Below are positions 8,048-16,100 of a stretch of 64,000 nucleotides of DNA, piece by piece. The translations under genes were made by a program, and so were the position numbers. The notes beneath the pieces are model-generated. The model searched no databases. It worked only from the letters and a program-made list of their open reading frames with translations, and was not told the origin of the DNA. Every line of letters starts with the position of its first letter. Within the stretch, counting starts at the first letter, position 1. Source of the stretch: Enterococcus wangshanyuanii. Lineage in GTDB: Bacteria > Bacillota > Bacilli > Lactobacillales > Enterococcaceae. The stretch covers positions 434,001 through 498,000 of the forward strand of contig NZ_CP021874.1 in NCBI RefSeq assembly GCF_002197645.1. The letters are read 5' to 3'.

Positions 8048-8134
8048 ATGAATAACATACGCATAAAAAATCTTTTTATTTGCGGCGCAATAATGATTTT
8101 TCTAATTTGTGTACTCAAAAGTTTGATTATCTAA
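8048..8134 (+). CDS. 28-residue hydrophobic peptide with good ribosome site
   Basis: ATG 8048 lies 8 bases after AAAGGA and 12 bases past the stop of the 187-aa gene. The product starts with a short basic segment (MNNIRIKN) followed by about 20 hydrophobic residues (LFICGAIMIFLICVLK then SLII). This is the shape of a single-pass membrane microprotein or of an exported short hydrophobic peptide precursor. It ends before the terminator at 8164. Flanking genes are two DNA-binding regulators. Expression and function are unproven. Confidence 0.45.
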   Translation: MNNIRIKNLFICGAIMIFLICVLKSLII

Positions 8135-8163
8135 TACAAAAACTGAATAAAAAATGAAAATCG

Positions 8164-8201
8164 ATGAGTCCTGCGTAGTTTATCTATGTAGACTCATTTT
8201 T
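8164..8201 (+). terminator. terminator before the Mga-like gene
   Basis: ATGAGTC 8164-8170 pairs with GACTCAT 8191-8197, and the inner part continues for seven more pairs with a single bulge; TTTTT follows. Only 47 bases separate it from the Mga-like start, so it may also attenuate that gene. Confidence 0.8.
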
Positions 8202-8248
8202 GTATTTAGAAGACATCAAAAACTAATTATTGGGGGAACACATAGGAG

Positions 8249-9727
8249 ATGGATTACAAAGAACTTATTGATTACGATGCCAGAAAATTACTAGATCTTT
8301 TCTTATTACTTGCTTCTGCTGATGGCAAAGAAAAGTTGGAGATATTCTCAAGAAAATTATCTATAAATGCAAAAACGATTTTGCGTTACATAAAGAAGAT
8401 AAAGCTTCTTATCAAACAATTTCAATTAGAGGCGGAGTTATCGATCAGTCGCAAATCCATAAATTACTATTATTTAAAAAAATCTAGTGATTATTATGTA
8501 GAAATATTTTTAACTAGATTTTTGTGTGAGCTCCCTGAAATTATTTTTTTGAAGGCAATAATAGACGATACAACTATTCAAACGAAAGAATTTTCAGAAA
8601 GACTTTCAATTAGTGAGTCCAGTTTAAGAAGACGAATAAAAAAAATCGATTTATGGTTACGCAAAAGTGGACTCTCTTTAAGAAGAGGCAGTTATCAACT
8701 TGTGGGAGATGAAGTACAAATCCGGGCATTTATTTTGCATTTTTATTGGCTTGTCTATCGAGGAACCATCGGCAGCTTTCTCTCATCTGAAATAGAATCT
8801 AGTGATAAACTAGCAGAAACGATCATTCATTTTTTTCAGATTAAAATCAACGATCTTCAGAAACTATCTTTTTCCCGCATGATCCAGATTGCATTATGGC
8901 GCGAAAGCAATGGCCATCAGATTCGTCAAAAAAGTGAGTGGTCTCCTTATTTAAAAGAAAGTGCCATTTTTTCAAATTTTGTTCAGACGATTGTAAAAGA
9001 AGGCTTCGCTAAAAAAATACCTCTGTCAGAATTTGCGTATCTGTATTTAATGATTCAGGCAAATTTTTTACCCTACTATGGTGCAAGTATGCAAGCTTTT
9101 ATTATTGAAGAACATTTTTTGAAAAAAACCACCTGCTATTTAAATACGCTAATAGCAACAACTAGATTTCGACAGATTTTTTGGGAGAAAAAGATCGAGC
9201 ATTCCAAAGCAAGTGTGATAAGCTTTCTCTCTTTTCACTTACTTTATGAATTAGTTTCTGATTTATCATTCGAGCGAAATCGTTCTGTCAACAAACTGCA
9301 GGAAATGTACCCTAAGTTTCTGAAAAGGATTCATACGTGTGTTGATGAACTGATAGTAGAAATTCCAATCTATAAAAAAGTGAAGAGAGAGTTACTTGTT
9401 CATCGCTATTTCACAATCTTATCGACACTTACATCACCGGTTTACAATGAAAAAAAGATCGTCATTTGTTTGATGACAGATTTCTCCATGGAAAAAGAAT
9501 ATGAATTAGGTAAGCGAATCACTGCTTTTTTTCAATACAAATATAATTTAGTCGTTATTTATGCTCGAACATCCAGTACGATCGGTTATGCAACGCTTAT
9601 TTTAACGACCACATACCACCAAAATTTATTTCATCAGTGTGAAAGGCCAGTGATGCTAATCGATATTGAATTTTGTGAAAAACAGTTTTTTCAATTGGAA
9701 AGATACCTAAAAAAAGTAATTAATTGA
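8249..9727 (+). CDS. Mga-like transcriptional regulator (HTH / PRD-like)
   Basis: 492 residues. Two N-terminal helix-turn-helix regions are visible: SINAKTILRYIKKIK at about 47-61 and LSISESSLRRRIKKIDLWL at about 118-136. These match the HTH_Mga and Mga HTH layout of streptococcal virulence activators, followed by a long helical region with the PRD-like Mga core and a C-terminal EIIB-like segment (KKIVICLMTDFSMEKEYELGK). Such proteins bind promoters of surface-protein and sugar-use genes and can be phosphorylated by the PTS. The site GGGGGAA lies 10 bases before the ATG. No independent promoter fits in the 47 bases after the upstream terminator. Its target may be the nearby surface-protein gene, which is inference. 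Confidence 0.75.
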   Translation: MDYKELIDYDARKLLDLFLLLASADGKEKLEIFSRKLSINAKTILRYIKKIKLLIKQFQLEAELSISRKSINYYYLKKSSDYYVEIFLTRFLCELPEIIFLKAIIDDTTIQTKEFSERLSISESSLRRRIKKIDLWLRKSGLSLRRGSYQLVGDEVQIRAFILHFYWLVYRGTIGSFLSSEIESSDKLAETIIHFFQIKINDLQKLSFSRMIQIALWRESNGHQIRQKSEWSPYLKESAIFSNFVQTIVKEGFAKKIPLSEFAYLYLMIQANFLPYYGASMQAFIIEEHFLKKTTCYLNTLIATTRFRQIFWEKKIEHSKASVISFLSFHLLYELVSDLSFERNRSVNKLQEMYPKFLKRIHTCVDELIVEIPIYKKVKRELLVHRYFTILSTLTSPVYNEKKIVICLMTDFSMEKEYELGKRITAFFQYKYNLVVIYARTSSTIGYATLILTTTYHQNLFHQCERPVMLIDIEFCEKQFFQLERYLKKVIN

Positions 9728-9787
9728 AGCCCTTTCATCGAGTTGTGGTAAACTATAAAAGTAAAGACAAATTTAGGAGGTTTCACA

Positions 9788-10699
9788 GTGAAGAAAATTC
9801 AATTTGGAACGAGTGAATTAGAGGCAGCATCAGTTATTCTTGGGTGTATGAGAATGAATGGAGCAGAAAATCCTACAGAAGTAATTGAAACAGCATATGA
9901 AAATGGCATTGACTTTTTTGACCATGCTGATATTTATGGTGGAGGAGAATGCGAAACGATCTTTGGTAAGTCCTTAAAAGAATCCACGATCAAAAGGGAA
10001 GATATCATTATCCAAACAAAATGTGGCATTCGTAAAGGAATGTTTGACTTCTCGAAAGAGCATATTGTTTCTTCTGTGGAAGGCAGTTTGAAACGCTTAG
10101 GTGTAGACTACATCGATGCATTATTACTGCATCGTCCTGACACTTTGGTAGAACCAGAAGAAGTTGCTGAAGCTTTTGATCAATTAGAGTCTCAAGGAAA
10201 AGTGAAATACTTTGGTGTAAGTAATCAAAAACCACTGCAAATTGAATTGCTGAAAAAAACGGTTAAACAACCATTGCTGGCAAATCAACTACAATTTGGA
10301 ATCAAGCACACTGGAATGATCGATCAAGGGATTCATGTCAATATGACCGATGAAGCAAGTGTTGACAGAGATGGGAGTATTTTAGATTACTCTAGATTGA
10401 ATCAAATGACGATTCAAGCTTGGTCTCCTTATCAATATGGCTTTTTTGAAGGTGTTTTTCTCGGAAATGAGAAATTCTCAGAGTTAAACGAAACGCTAGA
10501 TCGTATTGCTAAAAAGTACGATTGCTCATCAACTGGTTTAGCAACTTCTTGGATTTTAAGACATCCAGCTAATATGCAAGTGATTGCTGGAACGATGAAT
10601 ACTGCGCGTATCAAAGAGATAGCAAAAGCAGCTGATATCGTGCTTTCAAGGGAAGAATGGTATGAAATTTATCGCGCTGCGGGGAATATTCTACCTTAA
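9788..10699 (+). CDS. aldo/keto reductase
   Basis: 303 residues, usual length. The TIM-barrel AKR motifs are present: FFDHADIYGGGECE carries the catalytic Asp and Tyr, the lysine is in IIQTKCGI, and LLHRPD carries the histidine, so the tetrad is intact. The later QAWSPYQYGFF and RIKEIAKAADI regions match the NADPH-binding end. It is closest in outline to the YdhF-type oxidoreductases of Gram-positive bacteria. TAGGAGG lies 8 bases before the start GTG 9788. The gene is alone between the Mga-like regulator and a bidirectional terminator. The substrate is unknown. Confidence 0.88.
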   Translation: MKKIQFGTSELEAASVILGCMRMNGAENPTEVIETAYENGIDFFDHADIYGGGECETIFGKSLKESTIKREDIIIQTKCGIRKGMFDFSKEHIVSSVEGSLKRLGVDYIDALLLHRPDTLVEPEEVAEAFDQLESQGKVKYFGVSNQKPLQIELLKKTVKQPLLANQLQFGIKHTGMIDQGIHVNMTDEASVDRDGSILDYSRLNQMTIQAWSPYQYGFFEGVFLGNEKFSELNETLDRIAKKYDCSSTGLATSWILRHPANMQVIAGTMNTARIKEIAKAADIVLSREEWYEIYRAAGNILP

Positions 10700-10782
10700 G
10701 ATATATGTTTTTCATATAATCTTCACAATGATTGAGTATCATTTCTGTTGTAAAGCAATCCTATTTTGTGTGTGAATAATAT

Positions 10783-10819
10783 AAAAAGTCCATTCCATAT
10801 GTGGGGAATGGACTTTTTT
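10783..10819. terminator. bidirectional terminator
   Basis: AAAAAGTCCATTCC pairs with GGAATGGACTTTTT around an 8-base loop. It serves the aldo/keto reductase on the plus strand and the Rgg-like gene, ending at 10822, on the minus strand. Confidence 0.9.
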
Positions 10820-10821
10820 GA

Positions 10822-11733
10822 TCAAAGATACTTGCTTTGGTTCGTTGGTAATGACGCTGTTTGCTGAAGTAGTGTTTTTATTTGTTCCTCTATTTTATTA
10901 GCAAGTGAGTGATCTTCCAATATTTTCATATAGTCTTTCAATACAAATAGTTTGGTCAAATAATAATTATTTTCAGTTTGCTTGTAATTCAAAATATCTG
11001 TATTCAAATGAAAATTGACTAAATAATAATGACTTGGAAAATAAAAAATGAATTCTTTTGTTTTCTTTAGTAATAGTTGAACAAAAAGATAGTCATTGTT
11101 ATTTAAAGCGACAGAAGTCATTGTAGTCAGTGCCTGATGAAAAGCCTGTTGATATGCTTGAGTAAGTGAAAGGTAGTCAGAAAAATCATCAAGCTGTTCA
11201 ATGATTTTCAAACCTGCATATTTAGCTGTTTTATATGTCAGAAAAGTACACATATCCGAAAACAATGTTAAATCGATGGTAGAAAAAAAGGTTAATCTGT
11301 TTATGTATGAATGCAATTGATTTAAATCAGATTCTGATATTTGTTCAATTTTTTCAACGTCGAGCTCATTCATCCTCTTTTTACAAAATAAATAATCGTG
11401 AAAATGTTTGATACTTTGTTCTTTCTTTTTTTCTAATGTGTTGTACAGTTTTTGAGGATAGTCATGTGAAAGATTTTCTCTTGTATATTCAGCACATTTT
11501 TTTCGATAAAATTCAGGAGTTTGACCGCCCATTTTTAAAAAGAGAAAATCATCGTAGCTTACATGCAAGCGCTCAAGCAACTCAACCAAGATCTGAACTT
11601 GTATACCGGTTTGATTTCTTTCTATCTTAGAATACGTATGCCTTGAAATGATTCCTTGACAGCACTCTAGTTGAGTAAGTTTTCGATAGGTGCGCAGTTG
11701 TTTTAATACTTCTCCATCTGATTTTGTTTTCAT
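10822..11733 (-). CDS. Rgg/GadR/MutR-family regulator
   Basis: 303 residues, close to the family norm. The first 60 residues are an HTH (LKQLRTYRKLTQLECCQGIISRHTYSKIERN), with the SRHTYSKIE variant seen in Rgg proteins. The rest is an all-helical C-terminal region of about 235 residues, as in the TPR-like peptide-binding half of Rgg. Rgg proteins bind short exported peptides re-imported by Opp and switch neighbouring genes. AAAGGAGCGA precedes ATG 11733. A -10 TATAAT (11769-11774, minus) drives it. A divergent promoter and a 16-codon ORF start 200 bases away. This context points to a local quorum-sensing type circuit, but the cognate peptide is not proven. Confidence 0.8.
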   Translation of the reverse strand: MKTKSDGEVLKQLRTYRKLTQLECCQGIISRHTYSKIERNQTGIQVQILVELLERLHVSYDDFLFLKMGGQTPEFYRKKCAEYTRENLSHDYPQKLYNTLEKKKEQSIKHFHDYLFCKKRMNELDVEKIEQISESDLNQLHSYINRLTFFSTIDLTLFSDMCTFLTYKTAKYAGLKIIEQLDDFSDYLSLTQAYQQAFHQALTTMTSVALNNNDYLFVQLLLKKTKEFIFYFPSHYYLVNFHLNTDILNYKQTENNYYLTKLFVLKDYMKILEDHSLANKIEEQIKTLLQQTASLPTNQSKYL

Positions 11734-11768
11734 AGTAATCGCTCCTTTTTTATTGATTTCAAGAAAAG

Positions 11769-11797
11769 ATTATAGCTGAACTATTAAAAAAAATTAA
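11769..11797 (-). promoter_or_regulatory. probable promoter of the Rgg-like gene
   Basis: On the minus strand -10 TATAAT at 11769-11774 has a weak -35 TTAATT 17 bases upstream at 11792-11797. Confidence 0.4.
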
Positions 11798-11886
11798 TAA
11801 AAGAGTCGATATTTCGCTCAAAAAGACGAAAATAAATCGTTTTTGAGAAGGAGATAGTTAAAATTTGCGCTTTTTTCAATGATCGA

Positions 11887-11915
11887 TGGTAACTTATTTT
11901 CAAAGGATCTATAAT
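11887..11915 (+). promoter_or_regulatory. divergent promoter with perfect -10 and poor -35
   Basis: TATAAT at 11910-11915 has no good -35 (TGGTAA at 11887-11892). A perfect -10 with a poor -35 is typical of activator-dependent promoters, and the nearest regulator is the Rgg-like gene reading the other way. Confidence 0.45.
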
Positions 11916-11939
11916 GAGAGAAATGGGAGAACAAATAAA

Positions 11940-11990
11940 ATGAATGAAGAATGTGGTAAGCATTGTTATTTATTACTAAAAGGAAGTTGA
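11940..11990 (+). CDS. 16-residue SD-preceded peptide ORF divergent from Rgg-like gene
   Basis: ATG 11940, about 18 bases after the expected transcription start and 10 bases after GGGAG, encodes MNEECGKHCYLLLKGS. The position, divergent from an Rgg-family gene, is where cognate signal peptides are often found. However, the peptide has no long hydrophobic signal core, so it could equally be a chance ORF or a leader. Confidence 0.3.
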   Translation: MNEECGKHCYLLLKGS

Positions 11991-12104
11991 TTTTAGTATC
12001 AAGTTCGTAATATAAAAATCAAAAAATAGTTGTTTTATTTTTAAAAGCATGTTAATTTAAAAGAGTATTGAAGTTTAACAAGAAGAAACTAATAAAAAAA
12101 ATAG
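11991..12104. other. AT-rich spacer containing promoter for the structured RNA
   Basis: No gene is seen here. A candidate promoter TTGAAG (12068-12073), 16-base spacer, TAATAA (12090-12095) would start transcription near 12102-12105, directly before the structured segment. Confidence 0.35.
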
Positions 12105-12397
12105 AGATGCGCTAGTATCACTCGCCAGGTTTCTCAGGCCTAGGTCAGCATAATACTAGTCCACAATAAAACAGCGTGTACTGATTTATGTGGAATGCAC
12201 CCCTGTAGCTTACTGAAGCAAGCCACATTCTAGAGTATAGCAAAGTTTTCAGATTTTTGATAGAGAAAAAAGCAGCTTTTTATTTTTCTATCACTAGTAA
12301 GAATAAACTTTCGTTTTGTATTACTCGCATTTTGTTTGTGTGTTTATTTGAGCTAGGGCGCGTTACACTTAATAAGTGGCGCGCCCTAGCTTTTTTG
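12105..12397 (+). ncRNA. candidate structured RNA of about 290 nt, class not recognised
   Basis: There is no long ORF, but there are successive strong helices. CTAGTAT 12112-12118 pairs with ATACTAG 12153-12159 and encloses a CCAGG/CCTAGG hairpin. TCCAC...GTGGA (12160-12194) forms a long hairpin with an inner CAG/CTG helix. GAATG/CATTC encloses GCTT-ACTG-AAGC. GATA...TATC with GAAAAA/TTTTTC forms a further hairpin at 12259-12292. The segment ends in a strong terminator. A promoter lies at its 5' edge. It may be a trans-acting sRNA or a leader of the 125-aa gene 63 bases further on. I see no tmRNA, 6S, RNase P, SRP or T-box consensus. Confidence 0.45.
12351..12396 (+). terminator. strong terminator, 12-bp GC-rich stem
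   Basis: AGCTAGGGCGCG (12351-12362) pairs with CGCGCCCTAGCT (12380-12391), has an inner CACTT/AAGTG helix, and is followed by TTTTTT. It ends the structured RNA. Confidence 0.92.
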
Positions 12398-12459
12398 TTA
12401 TTAGTTTCTTCTTTTTAAGCTTTACTTAAAAATGAAGAAGCGTTGTTGGAGGTGTTAAT

Positions 12460-12837
12460 TTGGCAAGGAAAGATTCTATAAAAATGACAAAAGAGGATAT
12501 TATTTCCTCAGCTAAATCAATGAAGCTGTTTGGCCAATCTGTTCAATGGACTGTAAATCCGGAAAATCAAACGATCGAAAAACGTGTAATGTATTTTGAA
12601 GAAGGGAAAAAGGGAAAGCAATATACGGTTGTTGAGTCGAAAATAATAGAAAACATTTATGAAGACGTTCATATGGTTTTTGATTGTAAAAAGACAATGA
12701 TTGCTAAACGTTCAAAGCAAGGTGCAGCTCTTTATTATACGGGTAAAGGTGATGTTTACAATAGTATTCTCCAACGCCTAGCCTATAACCAAAAATTGAA
12801 GCTCAATGCTAAAGTATATCAAATGAGTAAAAAATAG
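12460..12837 (+). CDS. hypothetical protein, 125 aa
   Basis: I do not recognise this protein. It starts at TTG 12460, five bases after GGAGGTG. The sequence is basic, soluble and has alternating hydrophobic positions (SVQWTVNPENQTIEKRVMYFEEGKKGKQYTVVESK) suggesting a small beta-rich or alpha/beta fold. A C-terminal region (GAALYYTGKGDVYNSILQRLAYNQKLKLNAKVYQ) follows. No signal peptide, membrane helix or known catalytic motif is visible. It is sandwiched between two hairpin-rich non-coding segments, each with a terminator, upstream of a large surface protein. Confidence 0.6.
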   Translation: MARKDSIKMTKEDIISSAKSMKLFGQSVQWTVNPENQTIEKRVMYFEEGKKGKQYTVVESKIIENIYEDVHMVFDCKKTMIAKRSKQGAALYYTGKGDVYNSILQRLAYNQKLKLNAKVYQMSKK

Positions 12838-12844
12838 CGACAGA

Positions 12845-13026
12845 AATTGAATATCCGGTGAGTCCACCGCTTTCGTTATCAGTACAGCTTAGGGCGAAAG
12901 AGTAGAACCGAATGAGGTATTGCTGTGACATTGAGAGACTTTTCAAGTATTCTGCTCTCATAGAGTTTGAAGTTTCGATTGCTATAAACTTCACGATAGG
13001 ACATGAGTTTTCTCACTCATTTTTTT
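12845..13026 (+). ncRNA. second hairpin-rich non-coding segment
   Basis: Directly after the 125-aa gene, five hairpins follow each other: CGGTG/CACCG (12856-12869), CTTTCG/CGAAAG (12870-12900), TGAGAG/CTCTCA (12932-12960), TGAAGTTT/AAACTTCA (12968-12993) and the terminator ATGAGT/ACTCAT (13003-13020). It may be a structured 3' UTR of the 125-aa mRNA or a separate small RNA. No internal promoter was found. Confidence 0.35.
13003..13026 (+). terminator. terminator after the 125-aa gene
   Basis: ATGAGT and ACTCAT form a six-pair stem around TTTCTC and are followed by TTTTTTT. Confidence 0.75.
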
Positions 13027-13083
13027 AGGCAGGTTAAAATTTAGTTACTTTTATCGCCGACAAAGAATAGACAAGACTCAGGT

Positions 13084-13110
13084 AAGACGACAAAAAGGTC
13101 GTCTTTTTTT
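13084..13110 (+). terminator. terminator/attenuator in the surface-protein leader
   Basis: AAGACGAC (13084-13091) pairs with GTCGTCTT (13098-13105), flanked by AGGTA/TACCT which extends the stem; a T-run follows. It lies only 89 bases before the surface-protein start, so attenuation is possible. Confidence 0.8.
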
Positions 13111-13132
13111 GTACCTAAAAGGAGGGACAGCA

Positions 13133-13177
13133 ATGGAAATTCGATCACCGCCGAAGAAAGAAACAAGCATAAAATAA
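13133..13177 (+). CDS. 14-codon leader ORF (MEIRSPPKKETSIK)
   Basis: ATG 13133 lies 6 bases after AAGGAGGG, one of the best ribosome sites in the window. The ORF ends 21 bases before the surface-protein ATG at 13199, so translation of the leader could be coupled to it. It contains Pro-Pro-Lys-Lys. Its function is unproven. Confidence 0.4.
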   Translation: MEIRSPPKKETSIK

Positions 13178-13198
13178 ATGATTAAGTGGGGGAAAATA

Positions 13199-16100
13199 AT
13201 GAAAATAAGACAACAGAAAATTCTTACATGGCTTGTTCTTTTCTTTATGCTAGCTTCAAATTTTATATTTGTGATACAGCCAATCACAGCTTATGCAGAA
13301 AATGGGGTAGAAAACAGTTTAGTTGATGATGAACAGAGAGATCAATCGATCGACGCTACAGACAGTCAAACGATCGAAACAAGCACTGAGGAACTAGAAA
13401 CTCCAAATGAATTAGAAGCAGCGTTTCCAGAGCCAGTGATTGAAAAAGATTCGTTGCTTGAGGAAGAAAGCACTGAAGAAAATACGGAGCAAGAACGATC
13501 AGGTGCTGAATTAGCTGCAAGAGCAGATCCATATAGTGTAGAAGGCTTGACTGATGCAGAAATCATTGCTTTAGCTAATCATATGTACGGCTCTTATGCT
13601 AGTGTAAATCCAACCTTTGAAGTTCATGTAACAAATGATCAAGGTGTTGTCCTCAATATACCTTTTGCGAGAGCTAGAGGCGTTGGATCAGTAGAAAAGC
13701 TGATACCAATGTCCTATTCAGTAAAATTAGATCAAACTTGGCTGATTATTGCCTTGCATGTTGAAAAGTTTAGAATAGATGGAGGTATTGCTTATTGTGT
13801 TCAGCCAGGAGTTGAGTTTGGCCAAGGTGAAGGTTATGTTCCGCATCCTTCAATAGGTTTGATCAATGAGAACCAAAAACAGATAATCAACAATATCATC
13901 AATTTTGGCTCCAATGGGAATGATTCTGATGAGTTATATATGGCAACACAGTTTTATATTTGGGAAGCTTTAGGATATACAGTTCAAAGTGATTTGACTA
14001 ATTATGCTGCTTATAAGAGTCAAATTGATGCTAGAGCAGACAATCATCGGACAAAACCTAGTTTTGATAATCAGGAAATCACGGTCAAAGCAGGTGAAAC
14101 TGTACAATTGAATGATAGTAAAAATGTGTTCAATTATTATCATGAGATCAGAAACGACGGAAATACAAGTGTGTCAAAAGATGGAAACACGTTGAAGATC
14201 ACTCCTTCTATAAACTCTAATGATGGAGAGATTGTTTTTCAAAGAAATTCTCCTGTTTCCGGTGTTCAATATTTTTGGGTGAAAGAAAATGCTCAAACGA
14301 TGACAACAGCCGGTGAAGCTCAATCGACACAAACTAAAATTCGCGTCAAGGTTGTTAAGACTGGTTCGGCAGCGGCTCAAAAATTTGATGAAGAGGGCAA
14401 CCCGCTTGCAGATGCTGTTTTCAGATTTGAATATGATGGGATAGTTGAAGAGCGAACAACAGGTGAGGATGGCTTGGTCAATCTTGATGACATTTTAATG
14501 GGGACAAGTGTAACGATCACAGAAATTCGTGCTCCTGAAGGTCGTGTTATCGATAACATTCCACAAACAGTCGTGATCGAGCCTGGACAAACGATTACAA
14601 AAACATTCACGAATCGTTGGGCTCAACAACCAATCAAATTGATCAAACGTGAAAAGGATGCGAATCGACCGTTAAAAGATGTCCCATTTGCTTTATACAA
14701 GCTGACTGGTGTGACAAAAACACTGATTGGTGAATATAAAACAGATGACAATGGAGAAATAAATATCGAACGACTTTTATATAATAGGGATGGTTACCGA
14801 TTTGTTGAATTGGAGCCGCTGCATGGTTTTTTACCAAACACAACAGAATATGATTTCAACGTTACGGTGGAAAACGATGGGAAATTAATAGAGCTCATCG
14901 TTGATAATGAGCCTAATCCAGTAGTGCTCAATACAACTGCAACTGGAAAAAATGGGGAAAAATTTGTTGATCCGACAAAAGAAATCGAATTAGAAGATAC
15001 GATTTACTATAAATGGCTATTTGCTGGAAGAACCTATCAGTACACTGCGAAAATCGTCGATCAAGAGACAGGCGAGGTTCTTGAAACACTTCAAGGATCA
15101 TTTGTTCCGCCAGCTTATGAAGGTTTTCATGTGGTAAAAACGACTGTAGATGGAAATAAATATCGTGGAAAAAAACTTGTTTTCTATGAATACATCTATG
15201 ACACCCTAAGTAAAAAAGAAGTAGCCAAACATGAAGATATCAATGATGAAGGACAATCGATAAAAGTCAATGATCCTAAAATAACTACAAAAGCACAGGG
15301 AGAAGATGGCAGGCAACAATTTAACCCCTTAACAAAAGTTCCAGTCAAAGAAACAGCTTCATTTACTGATCTTGTTGTCGGACATAAATACACAACGACT
15401 GTTCAGGCTTATAGATTAAATGATAATACACCATATGATGATGCTTTGGAAACGAAAACATTCATTGCAACAAGCCCGACGATGGAAGTGACATTTGATT
15501 TTATTTTAGATGGCAAAGACCTACAAGGGAATGGACTTGTCTTTACTGAAAAACTTTTTTACGAAAGTGAAGAAGTAGCCAATCATGAAGATTTAGAGAA
15601 TGGAGATCAAACCGTTTCATTTACTGATCCTGAGATTTCTACAAAAGCTCATGGAAAAGATAAACAACAGAAATTTGACCCGTTAGCGAAAATACCAATT
15701 AAAGAAACCGCTGTTTTTACTGACCTAATTATTGGTGATGAGTATAAGGTAATTGTTCAAGGATACCGCTTATCGACGGGGGAGCCTTACGAAAAAATAA
15801 GGGAAGAAGCTGTGTTTACAGCGACTGAAACAAAAATGAGCTACAGTTTTGATTTTGTTTTAAGTGGAAAAGAATTAGCTGGCGATGGCATCGTATTTAC
15901 TGAAAAATTATTGTTCAACGATGAAGTCATTGCAGAACACAATGATTTGACGAATAAAAAACAAACGATTCAATTTACCGATCCCAAGATCACGACTTTG
16001 GCTCAAGGGAAAAACAGAGAGAAAATCTTAGTCCCAGCACAAAATACAACAATCCAGGAAACAGCTAAGATTACAGGCTTGATCATTGGACATAAGTATA

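Noticed and set aside
12100..12300. Fst-type type I toxin on the minus strand
   Set aside because: No short ORF with the Fst pattern (charged start, hydrophobic core, charged tail) was found on either strand.
12105..12397. tmRNA, RNase P RNA, 6S RNA, SRP RNA or T-box leader
   Set aside because: None of the conserved sequence blocks of these RNAs is present (for example the T-box GGTGG block or the tmRNA tag frame), so only an unclassified structured RNA is claimed.
13178..13198. Earlier ATG for the surface protein
   Set aside because: It has no ribosome site; GTGGGGGA is correctly placed for ATG 13199.
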